Part shown: positions 1 to 8,690 of the stretch, piece after piece
Position numbering within the stretch: the stretch's first letter is position 1
Layout: each line of letters begins with the position of its first letter
Source of the DNA: Prevotellaceae bacterium UBA2852
GTDB lineage: Bacteria; Bacteroidota; Bacteroidia; Bacteroidales; Bacteroidaceae
DNA length: 52,469 nt
Direction: 5' to 3'
NCBI GenBank assembly: GCA_002350855.1
Contig: DEFM01000002.1
Location: 143,314 to 195,782 of the forward strand
Translations under genes and position numbers: made by a program
The notes under the pieces: generated by a model
Told to the model about the DNA's origin: nothing
Databases searched by the model: none
What the model saw: the letters and a program-made list of their open reading frames with translations, nothing else

Positions 1-19
1 CCAACTGAGCTATTTCCGC
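1..19 (-). tRNA. tRNA 5' end, truncated by window edge
   Basis: The reverse strand reads GCGGAAATAGCTCAGTTGG, a typical tRNA acceptor stem plus D-arm start (TAGCTCAGTTGG). The anticodon lies outside the window, so identity cannot be given. It lies downstream of two tRNA-Leu genes on the same strand and is probably cotranscribed with them. Confidence 0.75.
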
Positions 20-125
20 AATAGTTTTCAACTATTTCGAGGTTTTCTTCACGACTCGGCATAATCAAAATGGATTCTGCTTATGCTCTCGTTGTTCAGA
101 AAACTCCGCAATTTTAGATTCTGAG

Positions 126-207
126 TGAAGAGGAGGAGACTCGAACTCCCACGGGCTGAGCCCACTACCCCCTCAAAGTAGCGCGTCTACCATTCCGCCA
201 CCTCTCC
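126..207 (-). tRNA. tRNA-Leu (anticodon GAG)
   Basis: The reverse strand folds as a class II tRNA of 82 nt. The acceptor stem GGAGAGG pairs with CCTCTTC, followed by discriminator A. The D-arm carries GGCGGAATGGTAGACGCG, typical of bacterial tRNA-Leu. The anticodon stem CTACT/GGTAG closes the loop TTGAGGG, giving anticodon GAG. A long variable arm (GTGGGCTCAGCCCAC) and the T-arm GTTCGAGTC follow. CCA is not encoded. Confidence 0.95.
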
Positions 208-215
208 AACATCAG

Positions 216-296
216 TGCCCAGAACAGGACTCGAACCTGCACGGCTCTCACCACTCGCACCTGAAACGAGCGCGTCTACCATTCCGCCACCTGGGC
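216..296 (-). tRNA. tRNA-Leu (anticodon CAG)
   Basis: This is a class II tRNA of 81 nt on the reverse strand. The acceptor stem GCCCAG pairs with CTGGGC, with discriminator A. The D-arm matches the neighbouring tRNA-Leu. The anticodon stem CTCGT/GCGAG closes the loop TTCAGGT, giving anticodon CAG. A variable arm and the T-arm GTTCGAGTC follow. It is the first gene of the tRNA cluster, 8 bp upstream of the Leu-GAG gene, and is served by the promoter at 330-360. Confidence 0.95.
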
Positions 297-329
297 TTAA
301 AGAACGCCACGTTTTTTCAAACGCGAGTG

Positions 330-360
330 CAAAGGTAGTGCATATTCGGGAATTGACAAA
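330..360 (-). promoter_or_regulatory. Bacteroidota-type promoter of the tRNA cluster
   Basis: On the reverse strand TTTG (357-360), 19 bp, then TACCTTTG (330-337). This is an exact match to the -33/-7 consensus of the Bacteroidota primary sigma factor. The -7 box lies about 34 bp upstream of the 5' end of tRNA-Leu(CAG). Confidence 0.85.
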
Positions 361-368
361 GTTTTTTT

Positions 369-412
369 CTGCTTTTTTCCAATCAAAATTCATTTTTTTT
401 GGAAAAAAGCAG
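369..412. terminator. 14-bp perfect hairpin between the protease gene and the tRNA promoter
   Basis: The arms CTGCTTTTTTCCAA (369-382) and TTGGAAAAAAGCAG (399-412) are perfect inverted repeats with a 16-nt T-rich loop. The hairpin lies 13 bp past the stop codon of the minus-strand metalloprotease gene and just before the tRNA promoter, so it probably ends protease transcription. There is no clean U-run after the stem on that strand, which makes it atypical. Confidence 0.55.
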
Positions 413-425
413 GAAAAACTATTCT

Positions 426-2636
426 TTACTTCATCACCTTCTTACCATTGAGTATGTATATGCCTCGGCTAAGAGCGTTAAGGTCTGAACCAACATAACG
501 TCCGTCAAGAGTATAGATACGGCTTGATTTCACAGCATCATTGTCTATAGTCTGAATAGCTGTAGCAGGTTTCTGGACATATAGCACAGCAGGCTTCTGA
601 TTAGAAGTATAGTTCATGAAACGATTAGCATTTGAAGCGCTATTGTACTGAATCGTGCCGAAACCATCTGTTGTTACAACATAACCATCAGCTGTAGACT
701 CTATCAGCCATACGGTAGATTCAGAATTTGTGAAGCTCAACTTCTTTGGTTCCGAGGTTGTAAGATATTGTCCGTCAACTGAGAAAGAGTATCCATTAGC
801 ATTACCGCCCAATACCATTGGAACAAGATCGTCGCCGCTAACTGTGTTGCCAGAAACGACTACGTCAATAGCTGTGAAATACTTAGAATCAAAGCTACCA
901 TTACCCTTGGCATTTGACTCATTCACAAGAACATAGTTCCATCCAGCCACGAGTTGGTCATCAGATGTCACTTTCTCAAAATCTCCGTCACCTGTGTTTT
1001 CACCACCTTGACCTCCGCCATTATTGCCTCCGGTACTTGTAGCATAGTAATGGAACGACATAGATCCATCTGCATTCTGAGTGATATTGGTAATGCGCCA
1101 GAAAGGAGTCTTCGACCCCTTGCTATCCTTGTTGTAATAAAACAAAGCAGGCTTTGACAATGCAGTCAAACTGTCTTTTTTCGAATAAGGATACAGGTCA
1201 GTAGATAAAGTCGATTTCGTATAATAGCGGTTATATGAGTCCCAATACTTCAAATCATCGTCATTGTCAGCATGCACAATGGTCATGCGCTGGTGATCGT
1301 TCAGAGGAAAACCATAAATCTTATAATAATCGGAATTTTTAGTAATCTCGGTATCTGGGCAGTTGTATTCCCAGATATTTTTATCGAAATCAACATGAGT
1401 AATCATTAGGCCGCGGGCAGGATAGGCTGTATCCCAGCCCTTCTTCTGGCGGTTCTCTATCATATAGTACTCATCAGGATGAGCATCGTTATAGATGATA
1501 AACGTCGCACCATGATCAGACATTGACAAAACATCGTTGACAACAGAATCTTTCTCTGCAAGAACGAAAGGCTCCTGCCATCCGCACATCATCTTCTCGT
1601 GAGCAGTATAACCAGCTGGGCAGAACAAATCACCATTATAGCTACCAGAACACATCAGGTCGAAATCGCTCATACCAAACCAACCGTTATATGCGATGTC
1701 GTAGAAATCTGGGAAACCCATGCAATGACTAAATTCATGGCAAAAACAGCCGATACCTTCAATACCGTTATTAGGATTTACCTCGTTGGCACAGGCGTAG
1801 GTGTTAACGTAAACACCATCAAATGAGTATTTATTTCCTAACCCTTCTTCCAGTGTATACATGTGAGGCCAGATGGTTGATTCAGAACCACCATCTGCTT
1901 CACCCTTACCCGCATATAGCACGAAAACCTGATCTACCTCACCATCACCATCCCAGTCGTAGTCAGAAAAGTTAACTTCAGCATCAGCTTTAGTACAAGC
2001 CTCTGTAATCATTTCCTCAGCATGCATATCGTTGCCATATTGGTCATTCTCACCATAATAAGACTGGTTTTTGCTCAATGTGTATGGACCTACAACATCG
2101 AAGTCAAGTTCAAACTGATTGTTGCTCTGAGCCTTGAAATAATCGGAAACGGAGCCGCGGAACGAACCCTCACTATAACCTTCCTCGTTCATGATGCGCT
2201 TATACTTAGCCAAGTTATTAGCTGTTTGAAAACGAACATCAGTGAACTGAACCAAGATAACGAGACCTTTCTTTTGGCCATAAAAGTTAGTACGATCTCC
2301 CATCGCAACACGATGAGATGCACTTGCGGGAACAACGTTTCTCATCATCGCCATCAATCGTTTGCTACGAGCTGCATTTGCAACTGAGCGGCGTTTATTA
2401 GCTATCTCTATCAGATTCTTTGCATCAATCTCCTCAACCAAATCACCATTAACAGTATAGGCTTTGCCGTCAGCTCCTCTCCAAAAGTGTCCAAACTCAT
2501 CCCCCACAAGGGTAGCCTTTACCTCTGTTCCGTCACCTAGAACCAATGTTTTGGAAATGCCCTTCTTTGCAGGTATTGCCATCACAGCAACACAGCACAC
2601 AAGAAGAGTCATTAAAGTAAAAAATCTTTTCATCAT
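426..2636 (-). CDS. Secreted M6-family (immune inhibitor A-like) metalloprotease
   Basis: This 736-aa secreted zinc metallopeptidase starts with a signal peptide (MMKRFFTLMTLLVCCVAVMA). A zinc motif HEFSH sits at about residues 300-304, followed by CMGFPDFYD as in M6-type domains. An acidic DYDWDGDGEVD stretch at about 226-236 could bind calcium. After a Gly/Asn-rich linker at about 560 comes a beta-rich domain. The end, with YTLDGRYVG and GIYILNGKKVMK, resembles the short C-terminal tails of Bacteroidota exported proteins handled by type IX secretion. The family is seen directly in the motif. Substrate is not known, and host or dietary protein is an inference. Initiation could be at either of the two adjacent Met codons. 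A -7 box lies at 2718-2725. Confidence 0.85.
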   Translation of the reverse strand: MMKRFFTLMTLLVCCVAVMAIPAKKGISKTLVLGDGTEVKATLVGDEFGHFWRGADGKAYTVNGDLVEEIDAKNLIEIANKRRSVANAARSKRLMAMMRNVVPASASHRVAMGDRTNFYGQKKGLVILVQFTDVRFQTANNLAKYKRIMNEEGYSEGSFRGSVSDYFKAQSNNQFELDFDVVGPYTLSKNQSYYGENDQYGNDMHAEEMITEACTKADAEVNFSDYDWDGDGEVDQVFVLYAGKGEADGGSESTIWPHMYTLEEGLGNKYSFDGVYVNTYACANEVNPNNGIEGIGCFCHEFSHCMGFPDFYDIAYNGWFGMSDFDLMCSGSYNGDLFCPAGYTAHEKMMCGWQEPFVLAEKDSVVNDVLSMSDHGATFIIYNDAHPDEYYMIENRQKKGWDTAYPARGLMITHVDFDKNIWEYNCPDTEITKNSDYYKIYGFPLNDHQRMTIVHADNDDDLKYWDSYNRYYTKSTLSTDLYPYSKKDSLTALSKPALFYYNKDSKGSKTPFWRITNITQNADGSMSFHYYATSTGGNNGGGQGGENTGDGDFEKVTSDDQLVAGWNYVLVNESNAKGNGSFDSKYFTAIDVVVSGNTVSGDDLVPMVLGGNANGYSFSVDGQYLTTSEPKKLSFTNSESTVWLIESTADGYVVTTDGFGTIQYNSASNANRFMNYTSNQKPAVLYVQKPATAIQTIDNDAVKSSRIYTLDGRYVGSDLNALSRGIYILNGKKVMK

Positions 2637-2717
2637 TAAATTAAAAAATAGTTATTTGTATTAAATAATTTATCGTAGTATTTGCTAATTTTCCCCACGT
2701 TCTTAACATAAATCTTG

Positions 2718-2725
2718 CAAATTTA
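2718..2725 (-). promoter_or_regulatory. -7 box upstream of the M6 protease gene
   Basis: The reverse strand reads TAAATTTG (TAnnTTTG), 82 bp upstream of the start codon. A TTG lies 16 bp further up (2742-2744), closer than the usual 19-21 bp, so the -33 element is uncertain. The rest of the 2637-2818 interval is AT-rich and I see no gene in it. Confidence 0.5.
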
Positions 2726-2818
2726 TGCATTTTAAACGACACAACATCGTTTTATTCATTTTTTAACTATAAGTCCTACTCTATTCATTCATATACGTCC
2801 TTCATAACGGATCTATGC

Positions 2819-2857
2819 AAAAAAACACACCTCCTATCTGAATCAATAGAAGGTGTG
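2819..2857 (-). terminator. Intrinsic terminator of the GH30 gene
   Basis: The arms CACACCTCCTAT (2826-2837) and ATAGAAGGTGTG (2846-2857) form a 12-bp stem with one mismatch. On the minus strand the stem is followed by seven U residues (A2819-2825). It lies 66 bp past the GH30 stop codon. Confidence 0.9.
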
Positions 2858-2922
2858 ATTATGTTGTAAATAAGAATCTTTTTGAAGTCATCACGATGAT
2901 TCAAAGATGACCTCATGGATGG

Positions 2923-4434
2923 TTACCATGCAAAGAAGAGTTTTCTTGTATGACCATCTGGGGTTTTCTCTATACAAACCCCACGAGGTCTTTCAACTCG
3001 GCGACCCATCAAGTCATAATATGTCGTAGTTCCAATGTTTTCAGTTTGAGTCACATTTTCAATAGCAGTCTCTTCACGTGATATCATTAATATATATGTG
3101 TTAAGACTGCGTGCAGGCATTGTAACAACGAACTCGCTTGATGGTTCTGCAAATTCGATAGGAGTTTCTTGGCAGAGCTTCTCTGTTTCATTGCCTGTTG
3201 ACTGAAGACATGTACCACCTTTCACTTTGTAAGGCAAAATCAACTTCACGTTAAGCGCAGTTGCGGTCGTATCAATTCCCATAACGATGAGTGAATCACC
3301 TTTTATATAAGCAGAGAACTCCGTAGCTGCCTCAGAACCCTTGGTCATATCTCGGGATGTTCTCAAACGGGTAGAGCCAGTAACATGCTTAGAGAAATGA
3401 GACATAACATATGCACGAGGCAACAATTTGTTTTTCTTGTTAGCATTACCATATTGTGCCTCCCCAGTACCGACGAATGCCCAGTGAGCACGCATATACC
3501 AATAGATATAGCCTGTACAACCTGCCAATATACACTCATTAAGTTCTTCAGCAAAAAGCAACTGTTCGTGCCAGTTTGGCAAACGATTTCCGATATTGTC
3601 GGTCGAGGAGTGCTCAGTCATCCAAACTTCCTTGCCATACTTAAGAGGAAGAACTGCAGATTTCTGCATATAATCGAGTGGAGCGTGACCATAGAGGTGG
3701 CCTGCGACAATATCAATCTGTTCGCGGCAAGTTTCATCTTCCATAAGTGGATCTGTATAGTTTTGAGTGAAACCTAAACTTTCACCACTAATAAGACGTA
3801 CACCAGGATAGGTTTCACGATCGAGCATGTAGGCATAGTTCTTTACGAGTTTCACCAAATCTTGAGGATCGTAGAGACAACCTGAATAAGACACCCACCA
3901 GTCTGGTTCGTTTTGGATGGACACGGCATCAACATCGATACCGTTCTTCTTCATATACGCAAGGTAGGAGTTAAGCCATGGGAAAAATTTCTCATAGCAA
4001 TCATCACGCAGCTTACCTTTCTTGTAGCCCTGACTTTCAGAGTTACCACCCTGTGCCGTACCATTTGTCTTGTAATCTCCTGGTGGGGACCAAGGTGTAC
4101 CAAAAACTATACCACCACGTTGTTTGACTATCTTAGCCGATGGAACACAACCATGCCAATTGTATGTACTCCATGAGGCATTGTCATCACCATTAAAGCT
4201 TGGTGAGATTTCCATACGCATGATATTAAGTCCTATCTTGGATTGAGAACCGTAAAGAAGTCTGGCTGGAGCCGTATCATCACCATAAGGGCACATAGCT
4301 CCATCGCAGCATGCAGCTCCAAAACCCGTGATAGTCTGCACAGGTTTGTCATACACTCTCAAAGCAATGCTTGATTGTGCCTTTACTGAGGAAGCAGCTG
4401 TCAAGACCAAAAGAGCAGTAAATAATCTTTTCAT
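2923..4434 (-). CDS. Secreted GH30-family glycoside hydrolase
   Basis: The product is 503 aa with signal peptide MKRLFTALLVLTAASSVKAQ. The start at 4434 is chosen over an in-frame ATG at 4494 because the promoter (-7 box 4477-4484) lies between them. The N-terminus has the family signature QTITGFGAACCDGA. Candidate catalytic residues are Glu176 in SIQNEPDWW (acid/base) and Glu274 in VWMTEHSS (nucleophile), the expected pair on strands 4 and 7 of a GH30 barrel. A C-terminal beta domain follows. The tail YYDLMGRRVERPRGV resembles tails of other exported proteins in this window. GH30 includes xylanases and beta-glucosidases. The glucuronoxylanase branch is a reasonable guess, but substrate cannot be settled by eye. 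It has its own promoter and terminator. Confidence 0.85.
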   Translation of the reverse strand: MKRLFTALLVLTAASSVKAQSSIALRVYDKPVQTITGFGAACCDGAMCPYGDDTAPARLLYGSQSKIGLNIMRMEISPSFNGDDNASWSTYNWHGCVPSAKIVKQRGGIVFGTPWSPPGDYKTNGTAQGGNSESQGYKKGKLRDDCYEKFFPWLNSYLAYMKKNGIDVDAVSIQNEPDWWVSYSGCLYDPQDLVKLVKNYAYMLDRETYPGVRLISGESLGFTQNYTDPLMEDETCREQIDIVAGHLYGHAPLDYMQKSAVLPLKYGKEVWMTEHSSTDNIGNRLPNWHEQLLFAEELNECILAGCTGYIYWYMRAHWAFVGTGEAQYGNANKKNKLLPRAYVMSHFSKHVTGSTRLRTSRDMTKGSEAATEFSAYIKGDSLIVMGIDTTATALNVKLILPYKVKGGTCLQSTGNETEKLCQETPIEFAEPSSEFVVTMPARSLNTYILMISREETAIENVTQTENIGTTTYYDLMGRRVERPRGVCIEKTPDGHTRKLFFAW

Positions 4435-4476
4435 AATTAAATTGATTCTGTTGGTTGATAAAAATGAATTTGGATG

Positions 4477-4506
4477 CAAATTTAAGAAATACATACCAAA
4501 TCACAA
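4477..4506 (-). promoter_or_regulatory. Promoter of the GH30 gene
   Basis: On the reverse strand TTG (4504-4506), 19 bp, TAAATTTG (4477-4484). It places the transcript start near 4470 and so rules out the upstream in-frame ATG at 4494. Confidence 0.75.
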
Positions 4507-4546
4507 TGATTATGAAGGAAAATGTTATAAACCACAGCTTCGACCA

Positions 4547-5689
4547 TCAACACATACGGTCGCGGTAGTCTTCGTATGCATAGCGGCGGAGGAGTTCAAA
4601 TTCCCCGTTTCCGTGAAGAATACCAATGGAGGGGTGGCGTACTCCGTTGAAGGTGTTGGTTTTTACAGTTGTGTAGTGAATCATATCCTCAAAGATTATG
4701 GTTTCTCCAACTTTGAGTTCGTGGTCAAATGCCCAACTGCTCATATAATCTCCGCTTAGACAACTGTTCCCGCCAAGACGATAGACAAACCGCCCTTCCC
4801 CGTCAGGCTGATCAGCATCAAGAATCTCTGCTCCACGTACTTCTGGCATATAAGGCATTTCCAGACAATCGGGCATGTGGCAGGTAAAGCTAACGTTAAG
4901 AATAGCTGTCTTGATTCCTTTGTTCTCGACTATATCCACCACACGAGCATAGAGAGATCCGGTCTGCCATGCAAAGGCAGAACCTGGTTCAAGAATCACC
5001 TTCAGCCAGGGATATCGTTTGTGGAAGTCCTGCAACACTTTTATGAGCAGTTTCACATTATAATATGACCGTGTCATGAGATGTCCTCCTCCAAAGTTAA
5101 TCCACTTCAGTTTACTAAAAACCTTTGAGAATTTCTCCTCAATATGAACGAGTGTGCGTTGGAAAGCCTCTGCACTACTCTCACAATGGCAATGGATATG
5201 CATACCCTGTATGCGGTCAGGAAGAATATCGGGCAACTGACTTGCCATGACTCCGAAGCGGCTTCCAGGAGCACAGGGATTATATAGTTCTGTTTCTATC
5301 TCCGAGTATTCGGGGTTCACTCGTAATCCAATAGACACGTCAGGATATTTATCGAGTGTAGACTCGAAACGATGGAACTGGCTTAGAGAGTTGAAAGTAA
5401 TATGGCTACTATATGAAAGGATTTCATCGATGGTGTCTTCCTCGTATGCTGGTGAATAGGTGTGTGCCTTGGAACCAAACTCCTCGAATGCAAGTCGTGC
5501 CTCATCCACGGAACTGGCTGTGGTATGGGAGATATATTCACGGAAGACAGGGAAGATGCGCCAAAGAGCAAAAGCCTTGAATGCCAGGATTATCTCGACA
5601 TCGGCTTTATTTGCTACATCTTTGATGAGAGAGAGATTGCGACGGAGCAATTTCTCTTCAACTACATAACACGGATTGGGTATATTCAT
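4547..5689 (-). CDS. nspC: Carboxynorspermidine/carboxyspermidine decarboxylase
   Basis: This 380-aa PLP enzyme of the alanine-racemase-fold decarboxylase group makes (nor)spermidine from carboxy(nor)spermidine, the last step of the polyamine route common in Bacteroidota. Lys38 in LAFKAFA is the expected PLP lysine. HIHCHCES and the glycine-rich FGGGH loop that holds the PLP phosphate are present. CLEMPYMPE and GNSCLSGD near the C-terminus fit the substrate-binding half. The length is normal. No Shine-Dalgarno is visible. Instead five TTCACTC-type heptamers end exactly at the ATG. The partner carboxyspermidine dehydrogenase is not in this window. Confidence 0.93.
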   Translation of the reverse strand: MNIPNPCYVVEEKLLRRNLSLIKDVANKADVEIILAFKAFALWRIFPVFREYISHTTASSVDEARLAFEEFGSKAHTYSPAYEEDTIDEILSYSSHITFNSLSQFHRFESTLDKYPDVSIGLRVNPEYSEIETELYNPCAPGSRFGVMASQLPDILPDRIQGMHIHCHCESSAEAFQRTLVHIEEKFSKVFSKLKWINFGGGHLMTRSYYNVKLLIKVLQDFHKRYPWLKVILEPGSAFAWQTGSLYARVVDIVENKGIKTAILNVSFTCHMPDCLEMPYMPEVRGAEILDADQPDGEGRFVYRLGGNSCLSGDYMSSWAFDHELKVGETIIFEDMIHYTTVKTNTFNGVRHPSIGILHGNGEFELLRRYAYEDYRDRMC

Positions 5690-5724
5690 GAGTGAAGAGT
5701 GAAGTGTGAAGAGTGAAGTGTGAA
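5690..5724 (-). repeat. Five tandem TTCACTC/TTCACAC heptamers abutting the nspC start codon
   Basis: Read on the minus strand the order is TTCACAC, TTCACTC, TTCACAC, TTCACTC, TTCACTC, then ATG with no gap. The array fills the 35 nt where a ribosome-binding site would be. The same heptamer occurs at 16959-16986, 37520-37526 and 43889-43902 in the sense orientation of the gene concerned. Confidence 0.9.
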
Positions 5725-5756
5725 GTGATAGTACATGAACTATTCAAATGATGATG

Positions 5757-8120
5757 TTAATTGTTGGTTATGATTTTGAAGCGGGCAAAGCGGAGAAGGA
5801 GTTGCTTAGTGCCGGCATTGCGGAATTCCACAGTTGCTTTCATATTGTCTCCTGCACCTTCGACTTTAATCACATGTCCGATTCCAAAGCGCTCGTGTTC
5901 AATATATGTTCCTGCTGCTAGTTGATTGTTGGCCGAACTACTTGCGACAGCATTATTTGAAACACTCGATGCAGGTTTACTTTCCACTCGGCGATAACCC
6001 GAAGGAGGTTGTTGGCGAACTGATGCTGTCGGTACAGACGGGCGGCTGAAAGTTCTATTTGAGGATTGTGGGAAAGAAGGCTGTACCGGTTTGCGGCTCC
6101 AAGGCAACTGCACATCATCGTGACGGCCAATGGACGATGTTTGGCCAGCCATCTTGCAATCAAGGAATTCAGGACTGATATCTCCAAGGAAACGGCTCCG
6201 GCTGCCAAATTCCATCTTACCATAACGTAGTCGGCTGCGAGCATAGGAAAGGAAACAATGCTTTTCTGCACGAGTTATTGCCACATAGAACAACCTTCGT
6301 TCCTCTTCCATCTCACGTTGAGAGCCTGAAGCCAGCTGACTCGGGAAAAGGTTTTCCTCAAGACCTACCACAAACACAGTATGAAACTCCAATCCCTTTG
6401 CTGAATGGATTGTCATGAGGGTTACACGATGTTCGTTATCGCCGTCATCAGAATCTATATCTGAGAGCAGAGACACTTCATTAAGATAGTCCTGCAGAGA
6501 CACATTCTCCGAGCCTTCCTCCAGTCGGCTCTGGCAGAACTCCTGCATACCATTGATGAGTTCCTCGACATTCTCCTGTTTGCTCTTACATTCAGGAGAA
6601 TCGTCCTGGTATATATCGTTAAGCAGACCGCTTTGAGTCACGATTTCCTTGCCTACGATATCTGCAGTATTTCGCATAGCCAGAGTTTGGGAATCTTCAA
6701 TCAAGGTCTTGAATGATGCAATTTTATTTAATGTCCCATTATTGACATTTACTCCGTATCGCAGAGGTTCTGAAACGACAGTCCACACTCCCACCCCATT
6801 TGCCACGGCTGCATCTACGAGCTTCTGAACGGTAGTGTTGCCTATGCCTCGGGCTGGATAGTTGACTATTCTGCGGAAAGCCTCCTCGTCATTATGGTTA
6901 AGTGTGAGACGAAAATAAGCGATAATATCTTTTATCTCCTTGCGCTGGTAGAATGACAGACCGCCGTATATCTTGTAGGGACAAGACTGTTTGCGCAGTT
7001 CCTCTTCAAACACGCGGCTCTGGGCATTAGTGCGATAGAGAATGGCAAATGCCGAATACTCAAGCTGCTCACGTTTGCGAAGTTGAAGAATAGTCCGGAC
7101 TGCTATCTGAGCTTCCTCTATATCGGAATAAGCCTCACGCACTTGAAGCCGTTCACCCGGATCATTCTGGGAAAAGACATTCTTGAAGATTTGCCCCGTA
7201 TTCTTATGAATCAGACTATTCGCCGCATCAACAATTGTCTGAGTGGAACGATAGTTCTGCTCCAGCTTAAAAAGACGGCTGTCCGGATATATTTTATTGA
7301 ATGACAATATATTGTCGATGTTTGCTCCGCGGAAAGAATAAATACTCTGAGCATCATCTCCTACAACACAGACATGTTGATTCTCTCGAGAGAGCTGCTG
7401 CACTATCATGTGCTGCGCAAAGTTTGTATCCTGATACTCATCAACTAGGATGTACTTAAAACGCTCTGAATATTTGCGACGGACTTCCTCATGCTCCTTA
7501 AATAATATATATGTGTAAAGGAGAATGTCATCAAAATCCATTGCGTCTGCATTCCTGCATCGTAGAGAATACTGCTTAAAGATTGTTCCCAGCTCAGCCA
7601 TTTTCTGACGCATGTCAACCTGACGGTTCTCGGGATTGGAGACATACTCGTTTGCTCCAACAAGTTGGTTCTTTGCGTTGCTTATTCGAGCCTGCACATT
7701 GCCCGGTTTGTATTGTTTATCGTCAAGAGCCAGTTCCTTGATAATGTTTTTTATAAGGCTCTTGCTGTCCGAGGCATCATAAATCGTGAAGTTGGAAGAA
7801 AAACCGATAAGATCGTGTTCTGCTCGCAGTATACGGAGAAACACTGAATGGAAGGTTCCCATCCACAGATATCTTGCGCGTTCATCGTTAACCAAAGTCT
7901 GAATACGCTGCTTCATTTCGTTTGCAGCCTTATTGGTAAAGGTAAGAGCAAGAATGGACCAAGGCTCGAGTCCCTGTTCCAGAAGATAAGCTATCTTATA
8001 TGTCAGAACTCTGGTCTTACCCGACCCTGCACCTGCAATCACAAGTGAGGGTCCGTCGCAGTACTCAACGGCTGCACGCTGGGATTGATTCAGATCCTGA
8101 AGAAAAGAATTTGAAGACAC
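5757..8120 (-). CDS. UvrD/PcrA-type ATP-dependent DNA helicase
   Basis: This 787-aa superfamily 1A helicase is a 3'-5' DNA translocase used in nucleotide excision repair and replication restart. All motifs are visible in order: Q-motif LNQSQRAAVE, Walker A AGAGSGKT (about residues 30-37), Walker B LVDEYQDTN, motif III GDDAQSIYSFRGA, motif IV QNYRST, motif V TIHSAKGLEF and motif VI YVAITRAE. The C-terminus carries a low-complexity Ser/Pro/Gln linker (about 660-725) and then a small domain with YIEHERFGIGHVIKVEG, as in PcrA/UvrD tails. The size is typical. It follows the small secreted-protein gene by 57 bp on the same strand and may share its transcript. Confidence 0.93.
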   Translation of the reverse strand: MSSNSFLQDLNQSQRAAVEYCDGPSLVIAGAGSGKTRVLTYKIAYLLEQGLEPWSILALTFTNKAANEMKQRIQTLVNDERARYLWMGTFHSVFLRILRAEHDLIGFSSNFTIYDASDSKSLIKNIIKELALDDKQYKPGNVQARISNAKNQLVGANEYVSNPENRQVDMRQKMAELGTIFKQYSLRCRNADAMDFDDILLYTYILFKEHEEVRRKYSERFKYILVDEYQDTNFAQHMIVQQLSRENQHVCVVGDDAQSIYSFRGANIDNILSFNKIYPDSRLFKLEQNYRSTQTIVDAANSLIHKNTGQIFKNVFSQNDPGERLQVREAYSDIEEAQIAVRTILQLRKREQLEYSAFAILYRTNAQSRVFEEELRKQSCPYKIYGGLSFYQRKEIKDIIAYFRLTLNHNDEEAFRRIVNYPARGIGNTTVQKLVDAAVANGVGVWTVVSEPLRYGVNVNNGTLNKIASFKTLIEDSQTLAMRNTADIVGKEIVTQSGLLNDIYQDDSPECKSKQENVEELINGMQEFCQSRLEEGSENVSLQDYLNEVSLLSDIDSDDGDNEHRVTLMTIHSAKGLEFHTVFVVGLEENLFPSQLASGSQREMEEERRLFYVAITRAEKHCFLSYARSRLRYGKMEFGSRSRFLGDISPEFLDCKMAGQTSSIGRHDDVQLPWSRKPVQPSFPQSSNRTFSRPSVPTASVRQQPPSGYRRVESKPASSVSNNAVASSSANNQLAAGTYIEHERFGIGHVIKVEGAGDNMKATVEFRNAGTKQLLLRFARFKIITNN

Positions 8121-8177
8121 TTATATGAAATTAATAATTAAAATTACAAGGCGTTGGCGCTACTATTCTATTAGGGC

Positions 8178-8594
8178 TTATTTCATCCTCTTAAGAAGAA
8201 GCGGTTTTGGCATGCTGACGTATTTGCCATCACCTATACATTTAATATAACTGCGACCAATCTGTCGTAGTTCCAAATCGCCATCTTTCGTAAGTTTCAG
8301 CTCTATGTCCTGCACATCTCCACCCCGTTCGGAAACAGCACGTACTACGGCCTTGGTCTCAGTCAACTCTTTAACTCGAATAACCATCCATTGCCCGTTG
8401 ATGCGTCCTTGAAGGTATGCATAGCAACTGTCTATCTCAAACCCTGGGATAGGAATGTCACATTCATAGAGATTCACCTCCGACTTTATATTAAACTGTT
8501 CATTGGTAAACAGTCCCTGGAACTGACGCTGTGCACTTATGCAAAGAGTAGTTGTCAGCAATGACAGAACAGCTATTATCCTAATCCTAATCAT
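8178..8594 (-). CDS. Small secreted protein of unknown function
   Basis: The product is 138 aa with a clear signal peptide (MIRIRIIAVLSLLTTTLCISAQ). The mature part is short and beta-rich: FNIKSEVNLYECDIPIPG, then a repeated strand pattern ending in SYIKCIGDGKYVSMPKPLLLKR. I do not recognise the family. It is probably periplasmic. It lies between the CMD-like gene (separated by a hairpin at 8618-8662) and the helicase gene. No TAnnTTTG promoter is evident in the short gap upstream, so readthrough past the hairpin is possible. Confidence 0.75.
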   Translation of the reverse strand: MIRIRIIAVLSLLTTTLCISAQRQFQGLFTNEQFNIKSEVNLYECDIPIPGFEIDSCYAYLQGRINGQWMVIRVKELTETKAVVRAVSERGGDVQDIELKLTKDGDLELRQIGRSYIKCIGDGKYVSMPKPLLLKRMK

Positions 8595-8617
8595 AATAAT
8601 GTTATTATATAAAATGA

Positions 8618-8662
8618 AGGTAGGTTCTAAAAACTTGTTTAGTCGATTCTTAGAACCTACCT
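8618..8662 (-). terminator. 13-bp perfect hairpin downstream of the CMD-like gene
   Basis: The arms AGGTAGGTTCTAA (8618-8630) and TTAGAACCTACCT (8650-8662) are perfectly complementary with a 19-nt loop. On the minus strand the stem is followed by TCATTTTATA, a weak U-tract. It lies 28 bp past the stop codon of the CMD-like gene. Confidence 0.7.
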
Positions 8663-8690
8663 AAAAGGTATAAGCTTATGAAATGCAGAA

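Noticed and set aside
20..125. Inverted repeat GCATAA...TTATGC (59-64, 81-86) between tRNAs as a terminator or REP element
   Set aside because: Only six bases pair perfectly and no U-run follows. It may be a decayed repeat but cannot be supported.
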